From the NCBI RefSeq assembly GCF_900111675.1, contig NZ_FOHO01000011.1:38136-102135 (forward strand): a DNA stretch of 64,000 nt, given 5' to 3'. Position 1 is the first letter of the stretch, and each line of letters opens with the position of its first letter. This document shows positions 1-8,120 of the stretch, one piece after another. This DNA is from Paracoccus homiensis (GTDB lineage: Bacteria; Pseudomonadota; Alphaproteobacteria; Rhodobacterales; Rhodobacteraceae). The position numbers were made by a program, and so were the translations under genes. Below the pieces are notes generated by a model. That model saw nothing but the letters and a program-made list of their open reading frames with translations. It was not told the origin of the DNA and ran no database searches.

Positions 1-1841
1 AGATGCCCATAGGTCGGCATTGATTCCTCGGGCGAATAGGTCAGCATGAAGCGCGTGGCGCCACCGCCGACGAAGCTTGCCACCGAGGTGACGTCATCGC
101 GTTGCAGCAGCCAATCCTCGGCTTGTTCCAGATCGCGCGATACCGCCTGAATGTCGCTGCCCTGCGGCAGCTTGTAATGAGCGTAGAAAATCGGCGTGCT
201 GCTGTCGGGAAAGAACTGCTGCGGAACCTGGGCAAAGCCGCGATAGCACAGCGCCGTCACCACGACCAAGCCGGCCAGAAACAGCCAGCGCACGCGCAAT
301 GACAAGCCCAGCACCTTGCGATAGGCGTTGAAGATCGGGCCGGAATAGCCGTCATCGCCTTCGTTGCCGCGCTTGAACACGTAATGCGCCAGCAGCGGCG
401 TGACGGTCAGCGCCAGCACCCAGGACAGCAATAGCGAGATCCCGACGACAGCGAACAGCGAGAACAGGAATTCGCCGGTCGCGTCGGGCGAAAGCCCGAT
501 CCCGGCAAAAGCCATGATCCCGATGACGGTCGCGCCCAGCAGCGGCAACTGGATGCGGCTTGCGCCCTCATCCGCCGCCTCGCGAGATGTCTTGCCGCCC
601 TGCATCTTGATCTGCATCGCCTCGGCCACGACGATCGAATTGTCGACCAGCATCCCCATGGCGATGATCAGCGCCCCAAGCGAGATCCGCTCCATCTCGA
701 TGCCGCCAAGCGCCATGAAGAAGAAGGTGCCGATCACGTTCAGAAACAGCGTCGCGCCGACAACCACCGCAGACCGCCACCCCATGAACACCGCCAGCAC
801 GATCACCACCAGCGCGACCGACATGGCCAGGTTCTTCAGAAACCCGGTCGAGGATTCATCGACCACGACATGCTGCTGATAGATCGGGTGGAATTCAACG
901 CCATGAGGAAGATCGCCGCGCAGGTCCTGCAGCTTTGCATCCACGCGATTGCCGATATCGACGATGTTTTCCGACGCGATCCCGGCGACACCCAGGGTGA
1001 ACGCCTCTTGCCCGTTAAAACGGATGATTTGGCCCGGCGTTTCGACGCGGCCCCGTTCGACCGTGGCGATATCGGTCATCTGAACGACCGTGCTGCCGAC
1101 ATTGATGGTCAATTCGCGCAGCGCGTCCACGCTGTCGGTGCTGCGCGGCACGTCCAGATCGAACCGCTTGCCATCCGCGGCCAGCGACCCGGCCGAGGCG
1201 ATCTGCGCGGCGGCCCTGATCTGTTGGGTCAGCGCGGCGGGCGGGACGCCCAGATTGGACGCGATGGCCATGTCGGGCATGACATAGACCGCCTCTTCGG
1301 GCAGGCCCGCGACCGACACGTCGGAAACACCGTCGACGGTCAGGATCTCGCGCCGAAGAAAGCTGGAAATCTCGTGGATCTCGGCATCGGAAAAACCCGG
1401 CGCGGTCACGGCGAAATAGATGCCGAAGACATCGCCGAAATCGTCGTTGACGATGGGCTGGGCCGCGCCTTCGGGCAGTTGCCCGGCGGCATCGGCGACG
1501 CGGTTGCGCAGCTCGTCCCAGACCTGCGGCAGCTCATCGCCCTTGACCGTCGGCAGGATTTCCACGTCGATGCGCGACTGGCCGGGCTTGTTCGATGAGG
1601 TCACGGTGTCCAGCACGCCCATCTGCTGGATCGCGGATTCCAGCGGCTCGGTCACTTCGCGCGCGACCTGCGCCGCCGAGGCGCCCGGATAGCTGGTAAA
1701 GACCACCGCCGTCTTGATCGTGAAGGCCGGGTCTTCCAACCGCCCGACATTCAGATAGCCCCACAGCCCGCCCCCCAGACAGCCCAGGATCAGCAGCCAG
1801 GTCAGCAGCGAGGCTTCGATTGCCTTGCGTGCAAGGTTCAT
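1..1841 (-). CDS. RND efflux permease (AcrB/HAE1 family), partial
   Basis: This is the N-terminal ~613 residues of an inner-membrane resistance-nodulation-division transporter; the family is usually about 1,020-1,050 residues, so the C-terminal part lies beyond base 1. An N-terminal transmembrane helix (residues ~10-28) is followed by a long periplasmic porter region. A membrane block starts near residue 335 (LAMSVALVVIVLAVFMGW) and contains the family-typical GMLVDNSIVVAEAM segment. The start overlaps the stop of the upstream adaptor gene by four bases (ATGA), so the two are translated as a pair. RND pumps export drugs, solvents or metals using the proton gradient; the substrate cannot be read from this fragment. 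The outer-membrane partner is not visible. Confidence 0.93.
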   Translation of the reverse strand, partial: MNLARKAIEASLLTWLLILGCLGGGLWGYLNVGRLEDPAFTIKTAVVFTSYPGASAAQVAREVTEPLESAIQQMGVLDTVTSSNKPGQSRIDVEILPTVKGDELPQVWDELRNRVADAAGQLPEGAAQPIVNDDFGDVFGIYFAVTAPGFSDAEIHEISSFLRREILTVDGVSDVSVAGLPEEAVYVMPDMAIASNLGVPPAALTQQIRAAAQIASAGSLAADGKRFDLDVPRSTDSVDALRELTINVGSTVVQMTDIATVERGRVETPGQIIRFNGQEAFTLGVAGIASENIVDIGNRVDAKLQDLRGDLPHGVEFHPIYQQHVVVDESSTGFLKNLAMSVALVVIVLAVFMGWRSAVVVGATLFLNVIGTFFFMALGGIEMERISLGALIIAMGMLVDNSIVVAEAMQIKMQGGKTSREAADEGASRIQLPLLGATVIGIMAFAGIGLSPDATGEFLFSLFAVVGISLLLSWVLALTVTPLLAHYVFKRGNEGDDGYSGPIFNAYRKVLGLSLRVRWLFLAGLVVVTALCYRGFAQVPQQFFPDSSTPIFYAHYKLPQGSDIQAVSRDLEQAEDWLLQRDDVTSVASFVGGGATRFMLTYSPEESMPTYGH

Positions 1842-2908
1842 GGCTGCCCCCCGTCATCCGACAGACCGGCAAAGCGACGCACACGGTCGCCATCGGACAG
1901 CATGGCCGCGCCTGCAGCCACGATGGTCGCGCCGTGCTCCGGCCCCTCGATCATGCGGAAAGAGGTGCCCGATCCGGGCTCGATCACCACGTCATGGGCA
2001 GTCAGCGTTCCGGTCTGCGCGTCGCCGTCATCGGCGGCAAAGACCAGCACCTGCGCCGTGCCATCGGGCGTGAAACGCAATGCGCTGGCAGGCAGGATCA
2101 CCACGCCATTGCCATCCGCGCGCGAGATTTCGGTCAGCACGGTCGCCGAGGCGCCGGGCAACAGATGGTCGGGCGTGTCCGTCGTCAGCGCGAAGGACAC
2201 GCGATAGGTCTGGCCCACCTCGGTCGCCTCGGCGGTCAATTCGCGAAATTCCAGCGGATACAGCGGGCCGTCATGGGTCAGCCGCGCCTTGGCCGCGAAT
2301 TCCGGCTGTTCGCCGAACTTGCGAAACAGGATCTCGGGGGCCTTTATCTCGATCTGGATCTCGCTCATATCATGGGCGCGCACGATCGGCTCGCCCGCCG
2401 CGATGGTCGCATAACGGTCCGCCAGACGCTGCGAGATCAGCGCGTCGAACGGCGCGATCAGGGCCGCATCCTCAAGGTTTTCGACCGCATCGTCATAGCC
2501 GACCTGCGCCACGTCGCGGGCGGTGCGGGCATCGTCGATATCGGCTTGCGGCACGATCCCGGCGCCCAGTTCGGTCACGCGTTTCAACTGTCTTTCGGCC
2601 TGATCCAGCTGGGCCTGCGCCTCGCGCACCGCGCGTTCGAAGGGACCGGTATCCAATTTGCCCAGCAGATCGCCCTGCTTGACGAATTCGCCTTCGCGGA
2701 TGGGCAATTCCTCGATCTGGCCGCCGGCGCGGAAGGACAGATCGACGGTATTCCGCGCCGTGATCCGGCCAAAGAAACGGCGACTGACGACATCCTGCGA
2801 CGGCTGTACCACCATCAGCTTGGCCGGTCGCAGATCCTCCTGCGCCAAGGCCGGGACGGCGCAGAGCAGCGCAAGCAGCCCGGAAACAAGAAGAGAGAGT
2901 GATCTCAT
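1838..2908 (-). CDS. RND efflux periplasmic adaptor (membrane fusion protein)
   Basis: This 356-residue adaptor links an RND pump to an outer-membrane channel. It opens with a cleavable signal peptide (MRSLSLLVSGLLALLCAVPALA). A lipoyl/barrel-sandwich segment follows near residues 55-80 (RAGGQIEELPIREG), then a short helical hairpin and beta-barrel domains, as in the HlyD/AcrA family. I chose the ATG at 2908 because the signal peptide begins there and AAGG lies just upstream; an upstream in-frame start at 2977 would add residues that break the signal peptide. It is transcribed away from a TetR-type gene whose operator lies in the shared upstream region, so repression by that regulator is likely. 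Confidence 0.93.
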   Translation of the reverse strand: MRSLSLLVSGLLALLCAVPALAQEDLRPAKLMVVQPSQDVVSRRFFGRITARNTVDLSFRAGGQIEELPIREGEFVKQGDLLGKLDTGPFERAVREAQAQLDQAERQLKRVTELGAGIVPQADIDDARTARDVAQVGYDDAVENLEDAALIAPFDALISQRLADRYATIAAGEPIVRAHDMSEIQIEIKAPEILFRKFGEQPEFAAKARLTHDGPLYPLEFRELTAEATEVGQTYRVSFALTTDTPDHLLPGASATVLTEISRADGNGVVILPASALRFTPDGTAQVLVFAADDGDAQTGTLTAHDVVIEPGSGTSFRMIEGPEHGATIVAAGAAMLSDGDRVRRFAGLSDDGGQP

Positions 2909-3097
2909 GAGAAACCTTCGAAGTGAAACCTGAAATGGGGGAAAGGTGGCGGGCGTCTGGACGGATGCCGCCCTCATGGCCCTGGCGCGTCATGACGACG
3001 ACCGGGCCGCACGCGCAGCCGGGTCACAGCCCGTGTTCCGGAAAATTGCGAAATCATGTGCGATATGCCTTCAAACTTCAGCGGATCTTGGCTAGAC

Positions 3098-3125
3098 AAT
3101 TACGGAACCGGGCAGTTCCGGAATT
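3098..3125. promoter_or_regulatory. Palindromic operator, TetR/RND divergent promoter region
   Basis: The sequence reads AATTaCGGAAC, six spacer bases (CGGGCA), then GTTCCGgAATT. Ten of eleven positions in the two arms are complementary, including a perfect CGGAAC/GTTCCG core at 3103-3108 and 3115-3120. It lies between the divergent adaptor gene and TetR gene, 22 bases before the chosen TetR start. That size and symmetry fit a TetR dimer site. Binding by the neighbouring regulator is inference. Confidence 0.72.
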
Positions 3126-3147
3126 CTTTAGCGAGGTTCCCGTCAAA

Positions 3148-3819
3148 GTGAAAGCCGAAATCAAGGAACTGACCCGAGGTTGCCGTTTGCGCGGCAGGCC
3201 CCCTTCGGCGGGGGCGGCGGAAAGGATCGTCGAGGCCGCAACCGCGCTGTTTCTTGGCAAGGGTTACGGGGCCACGACCATGCAGGATGTCGCGCGGCGC
3301 TTTGGCGGATCCAAGCAGACCATCTATGCCCGCTTTCCCGACAAGAAGGCGCTGCTGGAGGCTGTCGTGACCGCCTTCACCGAACGCAAGTTGCAGACCC
3401 CGCGCCAGCTTGCCGCCGCTGACGGCCCGGCGGATCAGATATTGCGGCAACTGGCCCGCGCCATGCTGAACGCGATCATGGACCGCGACTCGGTCATGAT
3501 GCTGCGGCTGGTGATTTCGGAATGCCAGGCCGCGCCCGATCTGGCCGAAATGATGGAGCGGCGCTGGCGTCGACCGGGGCTTGAGATGGTTCAGCTGGTG
3601 ATGGAACGTCTGATCGCGCAGGGTCAGTTACAGGGCGATGCCGGGTTTCTGGCCCGGCATTTCTGCGAATCCGTCCTGCTGCCGCATGCGTGGGATTCGC
3701 TGTTCGAAATGGGCGAACTGACGGTGACGGCAGACAGGCTGCAGGTTCTGGACGCGGCAGTCGATTTTTTCCTGTCGGCGGCAGCGCCGAAAGATGCCGT
3801 CAGCCCGCGACCGGGCTGA
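3148..3819 (+). CDS. TetR family transcriptional regulator
   Basis: A 223-residue regulator with an N-terminal TetR helix-turn-helix at about residues 25-70 (ATTMQDVARRFGGSKQTIYARFPDKK) and a C-terminal ligand domain of the AefR-like C type. I placed the start at a GTG (3148) because there is no in-frame ATG before the DNA-binding domain that would leave room for the operator, and the upstream bases look non-coding. A longer form starting at 2923 is open but would read through the promoter region. The gene is divergent from the RND operon and probably represses it and itself. The ligand is unknown. Confidence 0.88.
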   Translation: MKAEIKELTRGCRLRGRPPSAGAAERIVEAATALFLGKGYGATTMQDVARRFGGSKQTIYARFPDKKALLEAVVTAFTERKLQTPRQLAAADGPADQILRQLARAMLNAIMDRDSVMMLRLVISECQAAPDLAEMMERRWRRPGLEMVQLVMERLIAQGQLQGDAGFLARHFCESVLLPHAWDSLFEMGELTVTADRLQVLDAAVDFFLSAAAPKDAVSPRPG

Positions 3820-3825
3820 CCGGGC

Positions 3826-4296
3826 CTACCGCGCGGCGACGGGCAGCTTGCTGGAAGCCTTCATCTCTTTCAGCGACAGGTTCGAACGGATGCTGGTCAC
3901 GCCCGGAAGCCGGCGCAGGGTGCTGTCCACGAAGCTGCTGTAATCATCCAGATCACGCGCCACGACGATCAGCAGAAAATCATCTGCGCCGGTCGTGTTG
4001 TGGCAGGACAGTATGTTCGGCGTGGTCTGCACGATGCGCTGAAACTCGGCCGTAGCGGCCTGATCATGTTCCGAACAGCGCAGCTGCACGAATGCCATCA
4101 CACCCAACCCCAGCTTGCGGCGATTCAGATTGGCCTGATAGCCCTCGATGACACCGCTTTCCTCAAGCCGCTTCAGGCGGCGCCAGCAGGGCGTCTCGCT
4201 CATACCCAGATGCTCGGACAGTCTGGCATTGGTCATGCGGCCATCATCCTGCAACAGCGACAAGAGCCGGGCATTGACAGCATCGATATCAGGCAT
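3826..4296 (-). CDS. Lrp/AsnC family transcriptional regulator
   Basis: This 156-residue protein has the Lrp architecture: an N-terminal winged helix-turn-helix (residues ~5-50, with DGRMTNARLSEHLGMSETPCW) and a C-terminal RAM ligand-binding domain (~65-145, with the family-typical GADDFLL segment). The ATG at 4296 is preferred over the GTG at 4323 because AAGGGG sits nine bases upstream of it. It is divergent from the alcohol dehydrogenase at 4433, which it probably controls. Such regulators usually sense an amino acid or related metabolite; nothing here shows which one. Confidence 0.92.
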   Translation of the reverse strand: MPDIDAVNARLLSLLQDDGRMTNARLSEHLGMSETPCWRRLKRLEESGVIEGYQANLNRRKLGLGVMAFVQLRCSEHDQAATAEFQRIVQTTPNILSCHNTTGADDFLLIVVARDLDDYSSFVDSTLRRLPGVTSIRSNLSLKEMKASSKLPVAAR

Positions 4297-4332
4297 GGGC
4301 AGAAACCCCTTCAAATTCGTCACAACAGAAAA

Positions 4333-4357
4333 GATATTGCCCCATTATTCGAATATC
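4333..4357. promoter_or_regulatory. Inverted repeat in Lrp/alcohol dehydrogenase intergenic region
   Basis: Perfect six-base arms GATATT (4333-4338) and AATATC (4352-4357) are separated by 13 bases, between the divergent Lrp-type regulator and the dehydrogenase gene. Lrp proteins bind loose AT-rich palindromes, so this is a candidate site. The arms are short enough that chance cannot be excluded. Confidence 0.35.
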
Positions 4358-4432
4358 AGGCCAGGAATGGCAATGGATTTGCCGCTGCACTTCCTATGAT
4401 CGCCACCGAAACTCAATCAGCACGAGGTCGCG

Positions 4433-5470
4433 ATGAAAGCCGTCATGTTCGAAAAATTTCAGGAAGCCCCGCGGCTGGTCACGGCGAAGGATCCCGCGCC
4501 TCAGCCAGATGGGGTCGTGCTGAAGGTCGCCGCCACGGGCGTCTGTCGCAGCGACTGGCACGGATGGATGGGCCATGACGACGATATCGACCTGCCCCAT
4601 GTGCCGGGACACGAACTGGCGGGCATCGTCGAGGCGGTGGGCAAGGATGTCACGAACTGGAAGGTCGGCGACAAGGTCACGGTGCCCTTCATCTGCGGCT
4701 GCGGCAGCTGTTCGGAATGTCACGCGGGTCAACAGCAGGTCTGCTTGCATCAGGAACAGCCCGGTTTCACCCATTGGGGATCCTTTGCCGAATATGTCGG
4801 CATCCATCAGGCCGACCTGAACCTTGTCGCGCTGCCCGACAGCATGGATTTCGCCACGGCAGCCAGCCTTGGTTGTCGCTTTGCTACATCGTTCCGGGCG
4901 GTGATCGATCAGGGCAGGGTCAGCGCGGGCCAATGGATCGCGATCCACGGCTGCGGCGGGGTCGGACTATCGGCCGTGATGATCGCTGCGGCAGCCGGGG
5001 CAAATGTCATCGGCGTCGATCTTGATCCGGCGAAACTGAGCCTCGCCCGCGAACTGGGGGCCGTCGCGGCGATCGACGGGCGCGAGGCGGACGTGCCCGG
5101 CGCCATCCGCGACATCACCCGTGGCGGTGCGCATGTATCGCTTGATGCGCTGGGGCATCCGGTAACGATGACCAATTCGATCCTGTGCCTGCGTCCGCGC
5201 GGCAAGCATGTTCAGGTGGGCCTGATGCTGGGCGAACACGCTGCGCCCGCAATCCCGATGCCCAGGATCGTCGGGCAGGAAATCCAGCTTCTGGGCTCTC
5301 ACGGGATGCAGGCGCATCGCTATGGCGCGATGCTGGACATGGTCAGCAGCGGCAAGCTGAACCCTGCGCGGCTGGTCGGCGATCGGATCGCCCTGGCAGA
5401 TGCGCCACAGGCGTTGATGGATATGGACAAGTTCCAATCGGTCGGCGCAACCGTCATCACCCGCTTCTGA
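4433..5470 (+). CDS. Zinc-dependent alcohol dehydrogenase (MDR superfamily)
   Basis: A 345-residue medium-chain dehydrogenase that should oxidise an alcohol or reduce an aldehyde with NAD(P). Catalytic zinc ligands are visible as Cys38 ([11 protein letters not shown]), His60-Glu61 (PGHE) and Cys147. A structural-zinc lobe has Cys90, Cys93, Cys96 and Cys104 ([15 protein letters not shown]). The nucleotide-binding glycine motif is [10 protein letters not shown] near residue 170, followed by IGVDLD, where the Asp favours NAD. It lies divergent from the Lrp regulator and convergent with the HxlR gene. The substrate is not evident. Confidence 0.93.
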   Translation: MKAVMFEKFQEAPRLVTAKDPAPQPDGVVLKVAATGVCRSDWHGWMGHDDDIDLPHVPGHELAGIVEAVGKDVTNWKVGDKVTVPFICGCGSCSECHAGQQQVCLHQEQPGFTHWGSFAEYVGIHQADLNLVALPDSMDFATAASLGCRFATSFRAVIDQGRVSAGQWIAIHGCGGVGLSAVMIAAAAGANVIGVDLDPAKLSLARELGAVAAIDGREADVPGAIRDITRGGAHVSLDALGHPVTMTNSILCLRPRGKHVQVGLMLGEHAAPAIPMPRIVGQEIQLLGSHGMQAHRYGAMLDMVSSGKLNPARLVGDRIALADAPQALMDMDKFQSVGATVITRF

Positions 5471-5502
5471 TCCGCGCGACGCGGCAATCCTGAACCCGCC
5501 GA

Positions 5503-5871
5503 TCAGGGTTGCCCGGCCTCGCGCAGGCCCTCGCTCCATTTTCGGATCTCGTCCAGAAACCCGATGGCGGTCAGACCGGTCGCGGTGATCTGATACTGAA
5601 CCGAGACGGGGGCGGTATCCAGCACATGCCGGGTGATCAGGCCCTGCGCCTCCAACTGACGCAGGCGTTCGGTGATCATCTTCTTCGACGCGCCGCCAAT
5701 CATCCGTGCCAGATCGTTGAAGCGCACCGGCCCGTCGCGCAGATGCCACAGGATCGAGCCGGTCCACTTGCCGCCGATGATCCGCATCCCGCGTTCTATC
5801 GGGCATGGCTCGGTGCAGACATCATGGGCGATGCGGCGACCCTGCGCATCATGACTTATCCTTGCCTTCAT
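5503..5871 (-). CDS. HxlR family transcriptional regulator
   Basis: A 122-residue winged-helix regulator. The family signature is clear: a cysteine-containing N-terminus (VCTEPCPIERGMRIIGGKW, residues ~18-36), then the DNA-binding helix with RFNDLARMIGGASKKMITERL. HxlR-type proteins often sense electrophiles or quinones through that N-terminal cysteine. The start at 5871 is preceded by GGAGGG four bases upstream. It is divergent from the flavodoxin-like quinone reductase and GST genes, a common target set for this family. Quinone- or aldehyde-responsive control is inference from context. Confidence 0.93.
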   Translation of the reverse strand: MKARISHDAQGRRIAHDVCTEPCPIERGMRIIGGKWTGSILWHLRDGPVRFNDLARMIGGASKKMITERLRQLEAQGLITRHVLDTAPVSVQYQITATGLTAIGFLDEIRKWSEGLREAGQP

Positions 5872-5902
5872 CGGACCCTCCTCATCGCGGCGCCTCTAGG
5901 TT

Positions 5903-5919
5903 ACCAAAAGTATACTGGT
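5903..5919. promoter_or_regulatory. Possible HxlR operator
   Basis: ACCA (5903-5906) and TGGT (5916-5919) flank a nine-base centre that includes GTATAC, within an AT-rich patch between the divergent hxlR-type and mdaB-type genes. The symmetry is limited to four bases per arm, so this is a weak candidate. Confidence 0.3.
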
Positions 5920-6011
5920 TGATTTAGGTTTCCGTCCTGCGCATTTCATCGCAAGCCCGCCCCGGGTCAAGGGGCGGCGATGCAACATGACGGACCCAAG
6001 GAACCCGAACC

Positions 6012-6611
6012 ATGACAAAGATCCTGATCGTGAACGGAACGCAGCCCTACGACTTCGCGCCCGGGCGGCTGAATGCCACGCTGACCGACCGTGCCAGATC
6101 GCTGCTGACATCCCTGGGCCACGAGGTCCGCGTGACCACGATTGATGAGGGCTATGATGTCCAGGCCGAGGTCGACAACCATGTCTGGGCCGACACCGTC
6201 ATCATGCAGTTTCCGGTCAACTGGATGGGCGCGCCCTGGACGTTCAAGAAATACATGGATGAGGTCTATACCGCGGGCATGGACGGACGCCTGTGTGCCG
6301 GGGATGGCCGCCACGCCCGGGATCCCAAGGCCAATTACGGCATGGGCGGCAGCTTGCAGGGCACCAGCTATCTGCTGTCGGCCACGCTGAACGCCCCGGC
6401 CGAGGCCTTCGACGATCCCGCCCAGCCATTCTTTCAGGGCCTATCGCTGGACGATCTGTTGCGCCCCTTGCACCTGAACGCCAGGTTCTTCGGCATGACC
6501 CCGCTGCCCAGCTTTGCCGCCTTTGACGTGATGAAAAACCCCGACATCGCCTTGGATCTTGCGCGGTTCGACGCACATCTTCGGGATATCTTCGCGGTTG
6601 TTCCTGCCTGA
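6012..6611 (+). CDS. NAD(P)H quinone oxidoreductase, MdaB-like flavodoxin fold
   Basis: A 199-residue cytosolic flavoprotein of the NQO/MdaB family, which reduces quinones by two electrons and so avoids semiquinone radicals. Recognisable segments are LIVNGTQP at the N-terminus (FMN phosphate loop), QFPVNWMGAPWTFKKYMDEV near residues 67-86 (flavin-contacting loop) and the NYGMGGSLQGTSY segment. It is divergent from the HxlR regulator and followed after 37 bases by a GST gene, so the two probably form an electrophile-response operon. Confidence 0.88.
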   Translation: MTKILIVNGTQPYDFAPGRLNATLTDRARSLLTSLGHEVRVTTIDEGYDVQAEVDNHVWADTVIMQFPVNWMGAPWTFKKYMDEVYTAGMDGRLCAGDGRHARDPKANYGMGGSLQGTSYLLSATLNAPAEAFDDPAQPFFQGLSLDDLLRPLHLNARFFGMTPLPSFAAFDVMKNPDIALDLARFDAHLRDIFAVVPA

Positions 6612-6648
6612 CCGCCGCCCCACGCCCCCACACACAAGGACCAGCGTC

Positions 6649-7365
6649 ATGACCCGGACCGACATTCATCTTTACACCGCTGCCACGATGAACGGCTACA
6701 AGCCGGTGATCTTTCTGGAAGAGGCAGGCGTTCCCTATGACCTGACGCTGGTCGATTTCGGACGGCAGGAACAGAAGGCGCCCGACTATTTGAAGCTGAA
6801 CCCGAACGGCAAGATCCCGACCATCGTGGATCGCGCCGAGGGCCGCGCGATTTTCGAATCCGGCGCGATCCTGTGGCATCTGGCCCAGAAATACGGGACA
6901 TTCCTGCCCCATGACGCAGTGGCGCGATCCGAGGTGATGCAATGGCTGTTCTTTCAGGTCGGCCATGTCGGGCCGATGATGGGACAGGCGATGTATTTTC
7001 AGCGTATCGCCGCGCCGAACGGGCATGATCAGCCCTTCTCGATCAAGCGGTATCGCGACGAAAGCCGCCGCCTGTTGCAGGTTCTGGATACGCGCCTGCG
7101 GGGGCGCGACTGGCTGGCCGGCGATGAATATACGATTGCCGACATGGCCATGTATCCCTGGGCCCGCGCCTATCCCTGGGCCAGGGTCCAGGTGGACGGC
7201 CTGCCCCATCTGCAAGCCTGGTTCGACCGCATCGATGCCCGCCCCGCCGTGCAAAAGGCCCTGACCATCCCAACACCGCAGCCGCAATTCTGGGATGCCC
7301 GTGCCGAGGATGACAGCTTCGCCGCCGAGAACGCCGCCCGCTTTGCCCATGACGCCAGGGACTAA
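6649..7365 (+). CDS. Glutathione S-transferase family protein (Nu/YfcG-like)
   Basis: A 238-residue GST with an N-terminal thioredoxin-like domain and an all-helical C-terminal domain (GRDWLAGDEYTIADMAMYPW near residues 145-165, the N-capping box region). The segment TAATMNGYKPVIFLEEAGVPY and the glutathione-binding SGAILWHLAQKY resemble the YfcG/YghU disulfide-bond reductase group. I placed the start at 6649, after AAGGA with eight-base spacing; an upstream in-frame ATG at 6559 lies inside the previous gene. It probably works with the preceding quinone reductase in detoxification. Confidence 0.9.
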   Translation: MTRTDIHLYTAATMNGYKPVIFLEEAGVPYDLTLVDFGRQEQKAPDYLKLNPNGKIPTIVDRAEGRAIFESGAILWHLAQKYGTFLPHDAVARSEVMQWLFFQVGHVGPMMGQAMYFQRIAAPNGHDQPFSIKRYRDESRRLLQVLDTRLRGRDWLAGDEYTIADMAMYPWARAYPWARVQVDGLPHLQAWFDRIDARPAVQKALTIPTPQPQFWDARAEDDSFAAENAARFAHDARD

Positions 7366-7517
7366 GGATCGGGCCATCCGCGTCATAGCGGGAAAAGGTC
7401 ACACGGTTTCGGGCGCGGGCTGGCATTCGGGCGCGCGCCTGTGACACAGTTGACAGTGACCAGCTGCACGCGCCCCGCGCCATCGCCGGTCCGGGACATG
7501 ACGAAAGGACCGCAAAC

Positions 7518-8120
7518 ATGGCCAGACTTTTGCATATCTTTGCCCATCCCGGACGCGCCACCTCGCGGGTAAACCTGTCGATGTGGCGGGCCGCGCAGGG
7601 GATCGACGGCATCGACAGCCTTGATCTGTATTCGACATATCCACGCTATGCGATTGATATCGAAAAAGAACAGCAACGTCTTGTGGATCACGACGTGCTT
7701 GTGCTGCAGTTTCCGTTGTTCTGGTATTCCGCGCCCGCGCTGGTCAAGGAATGGATCGATCTGACATTCGAACACGGCTTTGCCTATGGTCAGGGCGGCG
7801 ACCGGCTGCGCGGCAAGCAGATGATGCTGGCCGTGACTGCGGGCGGGCCGCAGGACGCCTATAGCCACCAAGGCTATCAGCATTTCGAGCTGCGCACCTT
7901 TCTGACCCCGTTCGAACAGACCGCGCGGCTGTCGCAGATGACTTTCCTGGCCCCCTATGTCCAGTTCGGCGCGCTGAAGGAAGACCCCGCACCCCATGCG
8001 CGCGGCTTTGCAGATCTGCTGCGTGCGCTGCGCGATGACCGGCTGGATCTGTCACGGGCCCAGCAGGCGCAATTCCTGACACATGACACGCTTCCCCTGA
8101 CCGAAGGCGCGCCGACATGA
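7518..8120 (+). CDS. NAD(P)H-dependent oxidoreductase, KefF/KefG-like ancillary protein
   Basis: A 200-residue flavodoxin-fold protein of the KefF/KefG (NQO2-like) group. Family landmarks are HIFAHPG at the N-terminus, LVLQFPLFWYSAPALVKEWI (residues ~74-93) and VTAGGP near residue 112. Its stop overlaps the start of the following Kef antiporter gene (ATGA), the arrangement seen for kefF-kefC in enterobacteria. There the protein is a soluble partner needed for full antiporter activity and has quinone reductase activity. The same role is inferred here from fold and coupling. Confidence 0.87.
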   Translation: MARLLHIFAHPGRATSRVNLSMWRAAQGIDGIDSLDLYSTYPRYAIDIEKEQQRLVDHDVLVLQFPLFWYSAPALVKEWIDLTFEHGFAYGQGGDRLRGKQMMLAVTAGGPQDAYSHQGYQHFELRTFLTPFEQTARLSQMTFLAPYVQFGALKEDPAPHARGFADLLRALRDDRLDLSRAQQAQFLTHDTLPLTEGAPT

